44,704 nucleotides of DNA, from positions 1 to 44,704 of the forward strand of contig RFSV01000008.1 of assembly GCA_009923785.1 (NCBI GenBank), given 5' to 3'. The position numbers were made by a program, and so were the translations under genes. Origin of the DNA: Acidimicrobiia bacterium (GTDB taxonomy: Bacteria; Actinomycetota; Acidimicrobiia; Acidimicrobiales; Ilumatobacteraceae). Positions 1 through 8,250 of the stretch are shown here, piece after piece (position 1 is the first letter of the stretch; the number at the start of each line of letters is the position of its first letter). The notes under the pieces were generated by a model that was given only the letters and a program-made list of their open reading frames with translations, searched no databases and had not been told where the DNA came from.

Positions 1-713
1 TCGATGGCCACCGCATCCCCGAGATAGCCGACATCGGTCACCGAGAAGTCGTCGGCGAAGCGATAGCGGCGGGGCACCCCGGTCGGGATGTTGATCTCGG
101 AGATCTCAGCCTCCGACACTCCCTCTAGGTGCATCAGGAGAGCCCGCAACGAATTGCCGTGTGCGGTGACCAGCACGTCGAGACCGGCCCGTAACTGCGG
201 GACGATCTGGTCGTACCAGTACGGGAGCACCCGGGCCACGACGTCCTTCAGACATTCACCAGCGGGTAACGAGTCGGGGGCGAGCAAGCGATAGCGGGGA
301 TCGTTGATTGGATGTTCGGCGCTCGCAGTGTCGACCGGCGGTGGCGGAACGTCGAAACTGCGACGCCACAAGTTGGTCTGTTCTGGACCGTGTCGTTCAG
401 TCGTCGCCAACTTGTCGAGCCCCTGAAGCGCGCCGTAATGCCGTTCGTTCAGCCGCCACGATCGCTGCAACGGCAACCACACCTGTCCCATGGCCTCGAG
501 GGCCAGATGGCACGTGACGACGGCACGCTCGAGAACCGATGTGTGCGCCGTGTCGAAACGCAGACCCTCTTCGGACATCGTGCGGCCGGCAGCAGTTGCT
601 TCGGCTCGACCTTTGTCGGACAACGGAACGTCGTGCCAACCGGTGAACAGGTTCTGCTGATTCCACGTGCTTTCGCCGTGGCGCAGGATGACCAGTGTTC
701 CGACTCCGTCCAT
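1..713 (-). CDS. gpmA: 2,3-bisphosphoglycerate-dependent phosphoglycerate mutase (3' end beyond window)
   Basis: Interconverts 3- and 2-phosphoglycerate in cytosolic glycolysis and gluconeogenesis. The reading frame begins with ATG at 713 and stays open to the window edge, giving about 237 residues of a family of roughly 250, so only the C-terminal tail is missing. The phosphohistidine motif LRHGES lies at residues 10-15 (His12). It is followed by NLFTGWHDVPLS, typical of the dPGM branch, by ERHYGALQG, and by a second catalytic His in TAHGNSLRAL near residue 190. The start lies 9 nt after the asd stop on the same strand, with no promoter-like box between, so it is probably co-transcribed with asd. 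Family assignment is secure. Confidence 0.95.
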   Translation of the reverse strand, partial: MDGVGTLVILRHGESTWNQQNLFTGWHDVPLSDKGRAEATAAGRTMSEEGLRFDTAHTSVLERAVVTCHLALEAMGQVWLPLQRSWRLNERHYGALQGLDKLATTERHGPEQTNLWRRSFDVPPPPVDTASAEHPINDPRYRLLAPDSLPAGECLKDVVARVLPYWYDQIVPQLRAGLDVLVTAHGNSLRALLMHLEGVSEAEISEINIPTGVPRRYRFADDFSVTDVGYLGDAVAI

Positions 714-722
714 GAGAACGTT

Positions 723-1763
<1,041 letters not shown>

Positions 1764-1768
1764 TCACC

Positions 1769-2644
1769 TCAGTCGGGTCGACGAGCGATTAACCACCAGT
1801 GGCTGGGGTCGATCCCTTCGAAGGTGCGAATCGAGAAACCGCTGACCCCGCCCTTGGACGCCACTCGACGATGACCGGTGCGGAACCAGAGCTGCGGTGT
1901 GGACACTTTGATGCCGTTCTGCACCAGATGGCGTACGACGGCACGTGGCGACAGTCGGTTGGCTTGCCACCCGAGACGGGTCGACCATCGTTGGCGAGAC
2001 AGCCAGGTTCCAAAGAAAGGAACCCGCCACAGCACCCGTGTGATCACACCAGCAGGAAAGAGCACGACGTCGCGCCCGATCCATGTGCGGTAGTTCAGCA
2101 CGACTCGCCCGCCGGGCTTCACCACTCGGAAGGCCTCCGACGTGAGGTGTAGCGCGTCCTCGGGATTGCAGTGTTGCAAGGTGATGTAGCTGAACACCAC
2201 GTCGGCCGACTCCGAGTCGAGCGCCAGTGAACGACCATCCGACACATGGGAAGTACTGAGGCGCTCGGGAGCACCGAAAGACTTGACGGTCTCACGACAG
2301 CGATCGAGAAACGACGCGTCGAGATCGCAGGCCACCACTGAGGCGAAGCGTCGCGTGAAGCTGGCGGTCATCCGCCCGATTCCCGAACCAATCTCGACCA
2401 GCGACGACTTCTCGTTCTCCGTCGGGTCGAAACCGAAGTACTGCAGGTATGCGCCGACTTCTTGCTCGCCGGAGTCGACGAACTGTTCGAGTGTCAGTTG
2501 ATCGCCGGTCGCGTTGTTGAACACCCAACCGGTGTCGCGAACGACGCTGTCCGGATCGACATGTCGCTCGGAAGCTCGACCGGCGGCCTTCCACGGAACG
2601 TGCTGATGACGGTGCTCGTCGGCCACTCGGCGAAGCTCCGTCAC
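1769..2644 (-). CDS. Class I SAM-dependent methyltransferase
   Basis: A 291-aa protein with a Methyltransf_11/25-type SAM-binding core. Motif [11 protein letters not shown], is at residues 82-91; an acidic motif II follows in [10 protein letters not shown], then [14 protein letters not shown] and the post-motif [14 protein letters not shown]. The substrate is not evident; the C-terminal 90 residues are rich in Trp and Arg. The start is GTG at 2644, overlapping the lysC stop (GTGA, 2641-2644), so translation is probably coupled to lysC. It separates lysC from asd, which are usually adjacent in actinobacteria. It may act on an amino-acid-pathway metabolite, or simply be carried in the operon. 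No signal peptide or membrane segment was seen. Confidence 0.85.
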   Translation of the reverse strand: MTELRRVADEHRHQHVPWKAAGRASERHVDPDSVVRDTGWVFNNATGDQLTLEQFVDSGEQEVGAYLQYFGFDPTENEKSSLVEIGSGIGRMTASFTRRFASVVACDLDASFLDRCRETVKSFGAPERLSTSHVSDGRSLALDSESADVVFSYITLQHCNPEDALHLTSEAFRVVKPGGRVVLNYRTWIGRDVVLFPAGVITRVLWRVPFFGTWLSRQRWSTRLGWQANRLSPRAVVRHLVQNGIKVSTPQLWFRTGHRRVASKGGVSGFSIRTFEGIDPSHWWLIARRPD

Positions 2645-3891
2645 TTCCGCTCGGGAAGCGGAGCGCTGTAGGCCTGACCACTGTCGAGGCCAAATGCAGT
2701 GTGCAGCGCACCTGCGGCGCGCTCGAGATCGGACGACGACACCACGACCGAGATGCGAATCGTCGACGTCGAGATCATCACGATGTTGACCCCCTCGTCG
2801 GCCAGAATTCGGAACATCTTGGCGGCGATTCCAGGGCTCGATTTCATGCCGGCACCGACGAGGGAGATCTTGGCGATCGCGTCGTCATGGGAGATACCGG
2901 TGGCACCGATTTGCTTCGCGACGTCGGCGACGATCGATTCGGCGACCTTCATGTCGGCTTTGGGCACGGTGAAACTGATGTCGGTCGTGCCATCGGACGA
3001 CGTGTTCTGAACGATCATGTCGACGTTCACATTCGACTGTGCCAGCGGCTCGAACAACGACGCCGAGATCCCCGGGCGATCGGGGACACTGCGCACCGTG
3101 ACCTTGGCCTCGCTGACGTCGGTGACGACACCGGAAATGACGGGATCTTCCATGGAAGGCTCCTGACTCGTGACCCACGTTCCGGGCTCCCAGGTGAAGC
3201 TCGAACGAACTTGGATCGGAACGTTGTGGTTGCGGGCGAATTCGACCGAGCGGAGCGCGAGAACCTTGCTGCCGGCACCGGCCATCTCGAGCATCTCGTC
3301 GAAATTGATGTGGGTGAGCTTTCGAGCCTGCGGGACGATCCGCGGATCGGCTGAAAAGACACCAGTGACGTCGGTGTATATCTCGCAGCTGTCGGCGTCG
3401 AGGGCCGCAGCCAGAGCCACCGCCGTGGTATCGGAGCCACCGCGCCCGAGGGTGGTGATCTCGCGGTCGGTGCTCACTCCCTGGAATCCGGCGACGACGC
3501 AGACCTTCCCCTGAGCGAGAGCTTCGCGGATCCGATCGCCTCGCACCTCGAGAATCTTGGCCTTCGTGTGCGTGGTGTCGGTGATGATTCCGACCTGGCT
3601 ACCGGTGAAACTCACGGCGTCGATCCCGAGGTTGGCGAGAGCCATGGCCACGAGAGACATCGAAATCCGCTCGCCGGTGGTGAGGAGCATGTCGAGCTCG
3701 CGTCCCGGGTGCACCGACGACACATCATGGGCCAGCTTGATGAGATTGTCGGTGGACTTGCCCATGGCCGACACCACGACCACCACATCGGCTCCGTGCT
3801 TCTTGGTGAACGCCACGTGCTCGGCCACGGCGCGGATTCGCTCGGGGTCGGCCACCGAGGTTCCACCGAACTTTTGCACGATGAGTGTCAC
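2641..3891 (-). CDS. lysC: Aspartate kinase
   Basis: Phosphorylates aspartate to aspartyl-4-phosphate, the committed step of the aspartate-family amino acids. It is 416 aa, the normal size for the actinobacterial enzyme. The kinase signature VQKFGGTSV is at residues 5-13, with TTGERISM and the [15 protein letters not shown] substrate loop further on. Two C-terminal ACT domains (about residues 265-410) are the usual site of lysine/threonine feedback. The start is GTG at 3891 because the protein must begin just before the conserved LIVQKFGG strand. There is no Shine-Dalgarno; TAGCCT lies 9 nt upstream. In this family an internal start often gives a separate beta subunit; that was not tested here. 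Confidence 0.96.
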   Translation of the reverse strand: MTLIVQKFGGTSVADPERIRAVAEHVAFTKKHGADVVVVVSAMGKSTDNLIKLAHDVSSVHPGRELDMLLTTGERISMSLVAMALANLGIDAVSFTGSQVGIITDTTHTKAKILEVRGDRIREALAQGKVCVVAGFQGVSTDREITTLGRGGSDTTAVALAAALDADSCEIYTDVTGVFSADPRIVPQARKLTHINFDEMLEMAGAGSKVLALRSVEFARNHNVPIQVRSSFTWEPGTWVTSQEPSMEDPVISGVVTDVSEAKVTVRSVPDRPGISASLFEPLAQSNVNVDMIVQNTSSDGTTDISFTVPKADMKVAESIVADVAKQIGATGISHDDAIAKISLVGAGMKSSPGIAAKMFRILADEGVNIVMISTSTIRISVVVSSSDLERAAGALHTAFGLDSGQAYSAPLPERK

Positions 3892-3900
3892 GAAAATCGC

Positions 3901-3913
3901 AGGCTACTAGCCT
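3901..3913. promoter_or_regulatory. 13-bp palindrome giving divergent TAGCCT boxes for lysC and the cyclophilin gene
   Basis: AGGCTACTAGCCT is a perfect palindrome about its central C. It contains TAGCCT on both strands, each exactly 9 nt before a start codon (GTG 3891 on minus, ATG 3923 on plus). The whole intergenic region is 31 bp, and neither gene has a Shine-Dalgarno. It may act as two overlapping -10 elements, so polymerase binding in the two directions would be mutually exclusive, or as an operator. Confidence 0.55.
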
Positions 3914-3922
3914 GCCCTCCTC

Positions 3923-4783
3923 ATGGGTACCGCCAAAAGAGAACGCAAGAAGCAGAACCGAGAGATGGGTCGACAGGCCGCCGCCGCCTCCGAGCGTCGC
4001 CGGGCCACCATTCGCCGAAGCACCCGCATCGTCGCCGTCGTGGTCGTGCTCATCGCCCTCTTTTTCCTGATCGCGGTCCTGACCAACGACGACGACACCT
4101 CCACATCGTCGACGAACACCGAGAACTTCGGCGCCACCACCACCTTGGTCGGTGGAGCCACCACGACGATTCCGCGAGGACCTACCACCACCCTGCCGAG
4201 CGGTCCGGTCGAATTCGTCTACGGCAGTGGCGAGTGTGCACCGAGCGACGGAAGTGCGTCCCCGACTCGAGAGTTCGACGACGCGCCACAACTCTGCATC
4301 GATCCGGCCAAGACCTACACCGCCGTCGTCGAGACGAACGAAGGATCGTTCACCATCGAACTCGATCCGACGCGAGCGCCGGGCACCGTCAACAACTTCG
4401 TCAATTTGGCCCGTTACAAGTATTTCGACGACACGGAATGCCATCGGGCGATCCCCAACTTCGTCGTGCAGTGCGGTGACCCAACCGCCACCGGTACCGG
4501 TGGACCGGGGTACTCGTTCGCCGACGAACTTCCCGAAAGCGGCGACTACCAAATCGGCTCCATTGCCATGGCCAACTCCGGGCCGAACACCAACGGCAGC
4601 CAGTTCTTCGTGATCACCGGTTCCGACGGGGCGTCGTTGCCCCCGAACTACACGTTGTTCGGTCAGGTCACCGACGGACTCGACGTCGTTGCCGTTCTCG
4701 ATTCGCTTGGCAACCCGAACGACAACGGTGTTCCGCCGCTCGGCGACATCCGCATCGTCTCGGTCACCGTCACCGAGGCCTGA
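3923..4783 (+). CDS. Membrane-anchored cyclophilin-type peptidyl-prolyl cis-trans isomerase
   Basis: Catalyses proline isomerisation, probably on exported proteins. The 286-aa protein has a basic N-terminus (residues 1-34), one transmembrane helix at about 35-53, and a Thr/Ser-rich spacer at 55-95. The cyclophilin domain spans about 120-285. Conserved elements include FHRAIPNF-like CHRAIPNFVVQCGDP, TGTGGPGYSFADEL and the core NTNGSQFFV. The helix plus charge pattern predicts an outward-facing domain. It is transcribed divergently from lysC. The window holds a second, soluble cyclophilin at 36668-37225 with a closely similar domain. Confidence 0.93.
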   Translation: MGTAKRERKKQNREMGRQAAAASERRRATIRRSTRIVAVVVVLIALFFLIAVLTNDDDTSTSSTNTENFGATTTLVGGATTTIPRGPTTTLPSGPVEFVYGSGECAPSDGSASPTREFDDAPQLCIDPAKTYTAVVETNEGSFTIELDPTRAPGTVNNFVNLARYKYFDDTECHRAIPNFVVQCGDPTATGTGGPGYSFADELPESGDYQIGSIAMANSGPNTNGSQFFVITGSDGASLPPNYTLFGQVTDGLDVVAVLDSLGNPNDNGVPPLGDIRIVSVTVTEA

Positions 4784-4789
4784 TCGATT

Positions 4790-4804
4790 CGGCTCTCGTA
4801 GCCG
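4790..4804. terminator. Short hairpin between convergent genes
   Basis: CGGCT-CTCGT-AGCCG forms a 5-bp stem with a 5-nt loop in the 24-bp gap between the stops at 4783 and 4808. There is no clear T tract, so it is only a possible bidirectional terminator. Confidence 0.3.
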
Positions 4805-4807
4805 TTC

Positions 4808-5881
4808 TCACGAACCGAGTTCGCTCATCTCTATCGGTCGACCTTCCTCGATCGATCGATGAGCCGCGACGCCGATGGCCACTGACGCCAGTCCAGCGTG
4901 TACGTCGACTTCGGGCTTCGCGCCAAGACGAATCGCATCGCAGAATCGCGCCACTTCCACAAAACTCGCGCCGAAGTGGAAGCCCACGTGAGCGATCGAT
5001 GGATCGATCGTGGCCGATGACGGCACGATCGATCGATCACGACGCGTTCCGATGTACACCGAGCCATCTCCTGGTACTGCAGCCTCCACCTTTCCCTCGT
5101 CACCCACGACACTGATCTCCTGCTCGTTGCGCGAACCTTCGGCGAACATGCACAGATCGAGATGGGCCCGCACCCCGTTCGCGTAATCGACGATCACGAA
5201 CGCGTTGTCGAGAATGTCGGATCTCTCGCCGTCGTACACCTCGTCGAGATGGTTCACGTCCTGTCCTCCACTCGCGTACACGCGCCGAGGAGGTGCGTCG
5301 ACGACGAGGTTCATGAGGTCGAAGAAGTGACAGCACTTCTCGACGAGAGTGCCTCCGGTGTTGCGTGAGAAGCGGTTCCAATTGTCGACCTTCACCAGGA
5401 ACGGGAACCGGTGCTCGCGAATCGACACCATTCTCGTGATCCCGAGCCGTCCGGATCGGACGACGTCCACCAAAGCGGCGATCGGAGCCATGTAGCGATA
5501 CTCGAGGCCGACCCACGTGAGAGAGTCGCGCCGATCCGCCCACTCCACAACGTCACGACAGTCGTCGAGGGTCGTGCACATCGGTTTCTCGACCAACACC
5601 GGAACGTCGGTCGACAACACGTCACGCAGCACGTCGACATGAGTGAAATTCGGTGACGCCACGATCACCGCATCCACCACGTTCGCATCGAGCAGGTCAC
5701 GATGGTCGCGAAACTCCGAGACCGATCGCCCGCTGAGCTCACGTCGAGCCCACGCCAGCGGTTCGTCGTTGGGGTCGCAGATCGCAACCACCTCGGCACC
5801 ATCCAGAGCGATGACGTTGCGAATGTGTTCGCAGCCCATCATGCCGGTGCCGATCACACCGACGCGCAGATCGCTCGACAT
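4808..5881 (-). CDS. Gfo/Idh/MocA family NAD(P)-dependent oxidoreductase
   Basis: A 357-aa oxidoreductase of the family that includes inositol 2-dehydrogenase and glucose-fructose oxidoreductase. The nucleotide-binding motif GVIGTGMMG is at residues 8-16, the ICDPN turn at 34-38, and the catalytic-region VLVEKPMCTT at 96-105. The C-terminal domain carries the EKCCHFFDLMNLVV helix, where an H-x-x-D pattern supplies active-site His/Asp. The substrate is probably a sugar, polyol or amino sugar and cannot be fixed from sequence. The start lies 8 nt after the stop of the S51-like gene, so the two form a transcription unit. Soluble; no signal peptide. Confidence 0.92.
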   Translation of the reverse strand: MSSDLRVGVIGTGMMGCEHIRNVIALDGAEVVAICDPNDEPLAWARRELSGRSVSEFRDHRDLLDANVVDAVIVASPNFTHVDVLRDVLSTDVPVLVEKPMCTTLDDCRDVVEWADRRDSLTWVGLEYRYMAPIAALVDVVRSGRLGITRMVSIREHRFPFLVKVDNWNRFSRNTGGTLVEKCCHFFDLMNLVVDAPPRRVYASGGQDVNHLDEVYDGERSDILDNAFVIVDYANGVRAHLDLCMFAEGSRNEQEISVVGDEGKVEAAVPGDGSVYIGTRRDRSIVPSSATIDPSIAHVGFHFGASFVEVARFCDAIRLGAKPEVDVHAGLASVAIGVAAHRSIEEGRPIEMSELGS

Positions 5882-5889
5882 GATGCTTC

Positions 5890-6516
5890 TCAGTTCGGGA
5901 GTTCGCCCACGATTTCGTGGGGACCGATGCTCTCCCAGCCGGCATCGCTTCGCAGTAGCGACGACGTCGAGGGCAAGAACACCAAAGGAACGTCGGTGAG
6001 TTTTCGGACACGAGCCTGCCGATCAGGCGTGAGCATCTCGGACTGCGGAACGACTGTCATACCGCTCAGGAGCCCGAGACCGAGAGCCAGCGCTCCACCA
6101 CGCGGGTCGAGCATCGGATCACACAGCGCCGACGCCGATGCCGCGCATCCGACGACGACACCGCCCGAACGGAGAACGTCGTGCAGCGCGTCCCAGATGG
6201 GAGTGTCTTTCACGACACTGCGCAAGTGAATGGGATTGTCTCCCACCAACCACACGGCGCGAGCCGAGCGAACGACGTCGGCCGCACCGACGTCCATCGC
6301 CTCGATACGGCTCATCACCATCAGTGCTTCCACCTGAACATCGAGTCTTTCGGCCCACGACATCGCCGCGGCGACCAGTACTTCGGGGCGTTCGAAAGCA
6401 TCGGCCGTGGGTAGCACCACCACTCGATCGGCCTGAGCGTCCGACAGCAATCGGCGATCGAGTTCGTCGTGAAGGCTGAACGGCCCCCCGCCCTGCAGAA
6501 CGATGGTTCCCGGCAT
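5890..6516 (-). CDS. Peptidase S51 / cyanophycinase-like protein lacking the nucleophile serine
   Basis: A 208-aa class I glutamine-amidotransferase-like fold. It keeps the opening strand and glycine turn (VLQGGGPFS, residues 6-14), the VWLVGDNPIHL stretch where active enzymes have GGDQ/GGNT, and the nucleophile-elbow region. In active S51 enzymes the elbow reads G-T-S-A-G-A; here residues 123-128 read G-C-A-A-S-A, so the catalytic Ser position aligns with Ala. It is therefore probably a non-peptidase binding protein, or one using another residue (Cys124 or Ser127). The function is not recognised. It has its own TAAGGT box 7 nt upstream and is followed by the Gfo/Idh gene. Confidence 0.75.
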   Translation of the reverse strand: MPGTIVLQGGGPFSLHDELDRRLLSDAQADRVVVLPTADAFERPEVLVAAAMSWAERLDVQVEALMVMSRIEAMDVGAADVVRSARAVWLVGDNPIHLRSVVKDTPIWDALHDVLRSGGVVVGCAASASALCDPMLDPRGGALALGLGLLSGMTVVPQSEMLTPDRQARVRKLTDVPLVFLPSTSSLLRSDAGWESIGPHEIVGELPN

Positions 6517-6523
6517 GAGGACG

Positions 6524-6529
6524 ACCTTA
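6524..6529 (-). promoter_or_regulatory. Putative -10 box (TAAGGT) of the S51-like gene
   Basis: TAAGGT on the minus strand lies 7 nt before the ATG at 6516, with no Shine-Dalgarno between, fitting the window-wide TANNNT pattern. Confidence 0.5.
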
Positions 6530-6570
6530 GGCCGTGTATTCGCCCACTTCTTGCCGTGGTTACCGGAGGG

Positions 6571-6576
6571 TAATTA
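6571..6576 (+). promoter_or_regulatory. Possible -10 element (TAATTA) upstream of hbd
   Basis: TAATTA stands out in GC-rich sequence about 60 bp before the hbd start. TTGCCG lies about 15 nt upstream as a poor -35. Unlike most genes here, hbd would then have a leader with a Shine-Dalgarno. Confidence 0.35.
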
Positions 6577-6621
6577 TGGTGACGACCACATCTGGCCTCC
6601 GTTCACTGTCGGACGCCCCTT

Positions 6622-6629
6622 GGAAAGGA
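6622..6629 (+). promoter_or_regulatory. Shine-Dalgarno deciding the hbd start
   Basis: GGAAAGGA lies 6 nt before the ATG at 6636. This favours that start over in-frame upstream codons and gives the conserved N-terminus HTVGIVGSG. Confidence 0.8.
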
Positions 6630-6635
6630 CATCGG

Positions 6636-7484
6636 ATGGCCATTCACACCGTCGGCATCGTGGGCTCGGGAATCATGGGATCGGGACTCGCCGAAGTCGT
6701 GGCGCGAGCCGGACTCACCGCCATCGTCCGCTCCCGGTCGCAAGCCACCGCCGATGCCATGGTCGCCTCGGTGGCCAAAGGTTTGGCCAAGCAGGTGGAA
6801 AAGGGACGTCTGGCCGAGGACGAGTCGGCCGCGATTCTCGGACGCATCACGCCGGTCTCCGATCTCGGAGCACTCTCCGATTGTGATCTCGTCATCGAGA
6901 GCATCGTCGAAGATCTCGACACCAAAAAGGCGCTCTTCGCCGAACTCGACCGAACGGTCAAGCAAGGCGCGATTCTCGCCACCAACACATCGACTCTTCC
7001 GGTGATCGAATTGGCGATGATCACATCGCGACCCGATTCGGTGTGCGGTATCCATTTCTTCAATCCGGCTCCGGCCATGCCTCTCGTCGAAGTTGTTCGA
7101 CCTCTGTCGGCATCCGATGCCACGATCGACACTGCTACGGCTTTCGCCGAGGCCTGCGGCAAGCAGCCCGTTCAGGTGAAGGACCGCGCCGGATTCATCG
7201 TGAACGCGCTTCTCTTCCCCTATCTCAACAATGCCGTTCGGATGCTCGAGCAAGGGACGGCCAACATGGCCGACATCGACACCGCCATGAAGGGTGGCTG
7301 CAACTTTCCCATGGGACCGTTTGCACTTCTCGACCTGGTCGGACTCGACACATCGCTCGCCATCCTCGACGCTCTTTATGACGAATTCCGTGATCCGAAC
7401 TACGCCGCGATGCCGACCTTGCGTCGAATGGTCGCCGCCGGTCGCCTCGGCCGCAAGACCAAGGGCGGTTTCTACGACTACTGA
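6636..7484 (+). CDS. hbd: 3-hydroxybutyryl-CoA dehydrogenase
   Basis: Oxidises/reduces 3-hydroxybutyryl-CoA and acetoacetyl-CoA with NAD(P) in the cytosol. At 282 aa it matches the single-function family. The nucleotide motif GIVGSGIMG is at residues 7-15. The catalytic His140 sits in GIHFFNPAPAMPLVEVV, and the C-terminal domain includes DRAGFIVNALLFPYLN and GGCNFPMGPFALLDLVG. It ends with the usual KGGFYDY. The start is chosen by the strong Shine-Dalgarno at 6622-6629. It is followed after 12 nt by aat and then by an ethylmalonyl-CoA-mutase-type gene, so it may feed crotonyl-CoA into an ethylmalonyl-CoA route. PHB metabolism or beta-oxidation are alternatives. Confidence 0.94.
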   Translation: MAIHTVGIVGSGIMGSGLAEVVARAGLTAIVRSRSQATADAMVASVAKGLAKQVEKGRLAEDESAAILGRITPVSDLGALSDCDLVIESIVEDLDTKKALFAELDRTVKQGAILATNTSTLPVIELAMITSRPDSVCGIHFFNPAPAMPLVEVVRPLSASDATIDTATAFAEACGKQPVQVKDRAGFIVNALLFPYLNNAVRMLEQGTANMADIDTAMKGGCNFPMGPFALLDLVGLDTSLAILDALYDEFRDPNYAAMPTLRRMVAAGRLGRKTKGGFYDY

Positions 7485-7496
7485 TCGACTCCTGCG

Positions 7497-8246
7497 ATGA
7501 CGTCCTCACTCCTCGGTTCGGAGGACCTCGCGCGATTCTCGATCGCACCTGAAACGCTCTCTCCCGGTGACTGGGACTTCTCTCTCGTTCCCATACCCGA
7601 CGAGGCGAACGACGACGGAGACGATTCAGACCTCGTCTGCATCGGTGCCGATCTCGAGCCGGCCACACTCGTCTCCGCCTACTCGAACGGCTTCTTTCCG
7701 ATGCACGTCGGTCCGCGCCGTCGTGAGATCGGATGGTTCTCTCCCGATCCGCGCGGAGTGATTCCTATCGGTGGTCTGCACGTTTCGAGATCTCTCCGCA
7801 AGCACACCAAACGATTCCGCTGCACCGTCGATCGAGCTTTCGAACGGGTGATGCGCGAGTGCGGAGACGAACGCCGACCACACGGATGGATCGACGACAT
7901 CTTCGTCGACTCCTATTCCGAGATGAATCGTCTCGGATGGGCCCATTCGGTCGAAGTGTGGCGCGACGACGAACTCGTCGGTGGTTTGTACGGAGTCCGC
8001 ATCGGCCGCTTCTTCGCCGGCGAGAGCATGTTCCATCGAGTGACCGATGCCTCCAAGGTCGCCCTCGTCGCAACGATGGACGCTCTGATTTCGCTCGACT
8101 TCTCATTGTTCGACGTGCAGTGGACGACACCCCACCTCACCTCCATGGGTGCGGTGGATCTCCCCCGTTCGACGTATCTCGAGTCGGTCCGTCGGGCCGT
8201 GGATCCCGTCCAGCGAGGAAATCTGCCGGCGTCCCCGACAGACTGA
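7497..8246 (+). CDS. aat: Leucyl/phenylalanyl-tRNA--protein transferase
   Basis: Transfers Leu or Phe from aminoacyl-tRNA to N-terminal Arg/Lys of proteins, marking them for ClpS/ClpAP in the bacterial N-degron pathway. It is 249 aa. Conserved blocks are LVSAYSNGFFPM (residues 59-70), IGWFSPDPRGVIP (78-90), SYSEMNRLGWAHSVEVW, GGLYGVRIG and FFAGESMFH, ending in the DVQWTTPHLTSMGAV segment. The first 40 residues are longer and more acidic than in E. coli. It lies 12 nt after hbd and 4 nt before the mutase gene, so all three are probably one operon despite unrelated roles. Confidence 0.93.
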   Translation: MTSSLLGSEDLARFSIAPETLSPGDWDFSLVPIPDEANDDGDDSDLVCIGADLEPATLVSAYSNGFFPMHVGPRRREIGWFSPDPRGVIPIGGLHVSRSLRKHTKRFRCTVDRAFERVMRECGDERRPHGWIDDIFVDSYSEMNRLGWAHSVEVWRDDELVGGLYGVRIGRFFAGESMFHRVTDASKVALVATMDALISLDFSLFDVQWTTPHLTSMGAVDLPRSTYLESVRRAVDPVQRGNLPASPTD

Positions 8247-8250
8247 CACC

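Noticed and set aside
2701-3354. Plus-strand open frame opposite lysC
   Set aside because: Antisense shadow of a clear aspartate kinase; low-complexity Asp/Gly/His sequence.
4849-5040. Clusters of GATCGATC runs, resembling a repeat or methylation-site array
   Set aside because: They lie inside the Gfo/Idh coding frame and fit local codon choice; spacing is irregular.
6517-6635. Possible riboswitch before the hbd-aat-mutase operon
   Set aside because: The 118-bp leader shows no B12-box or conserved cobalamin riboswitch sequence.
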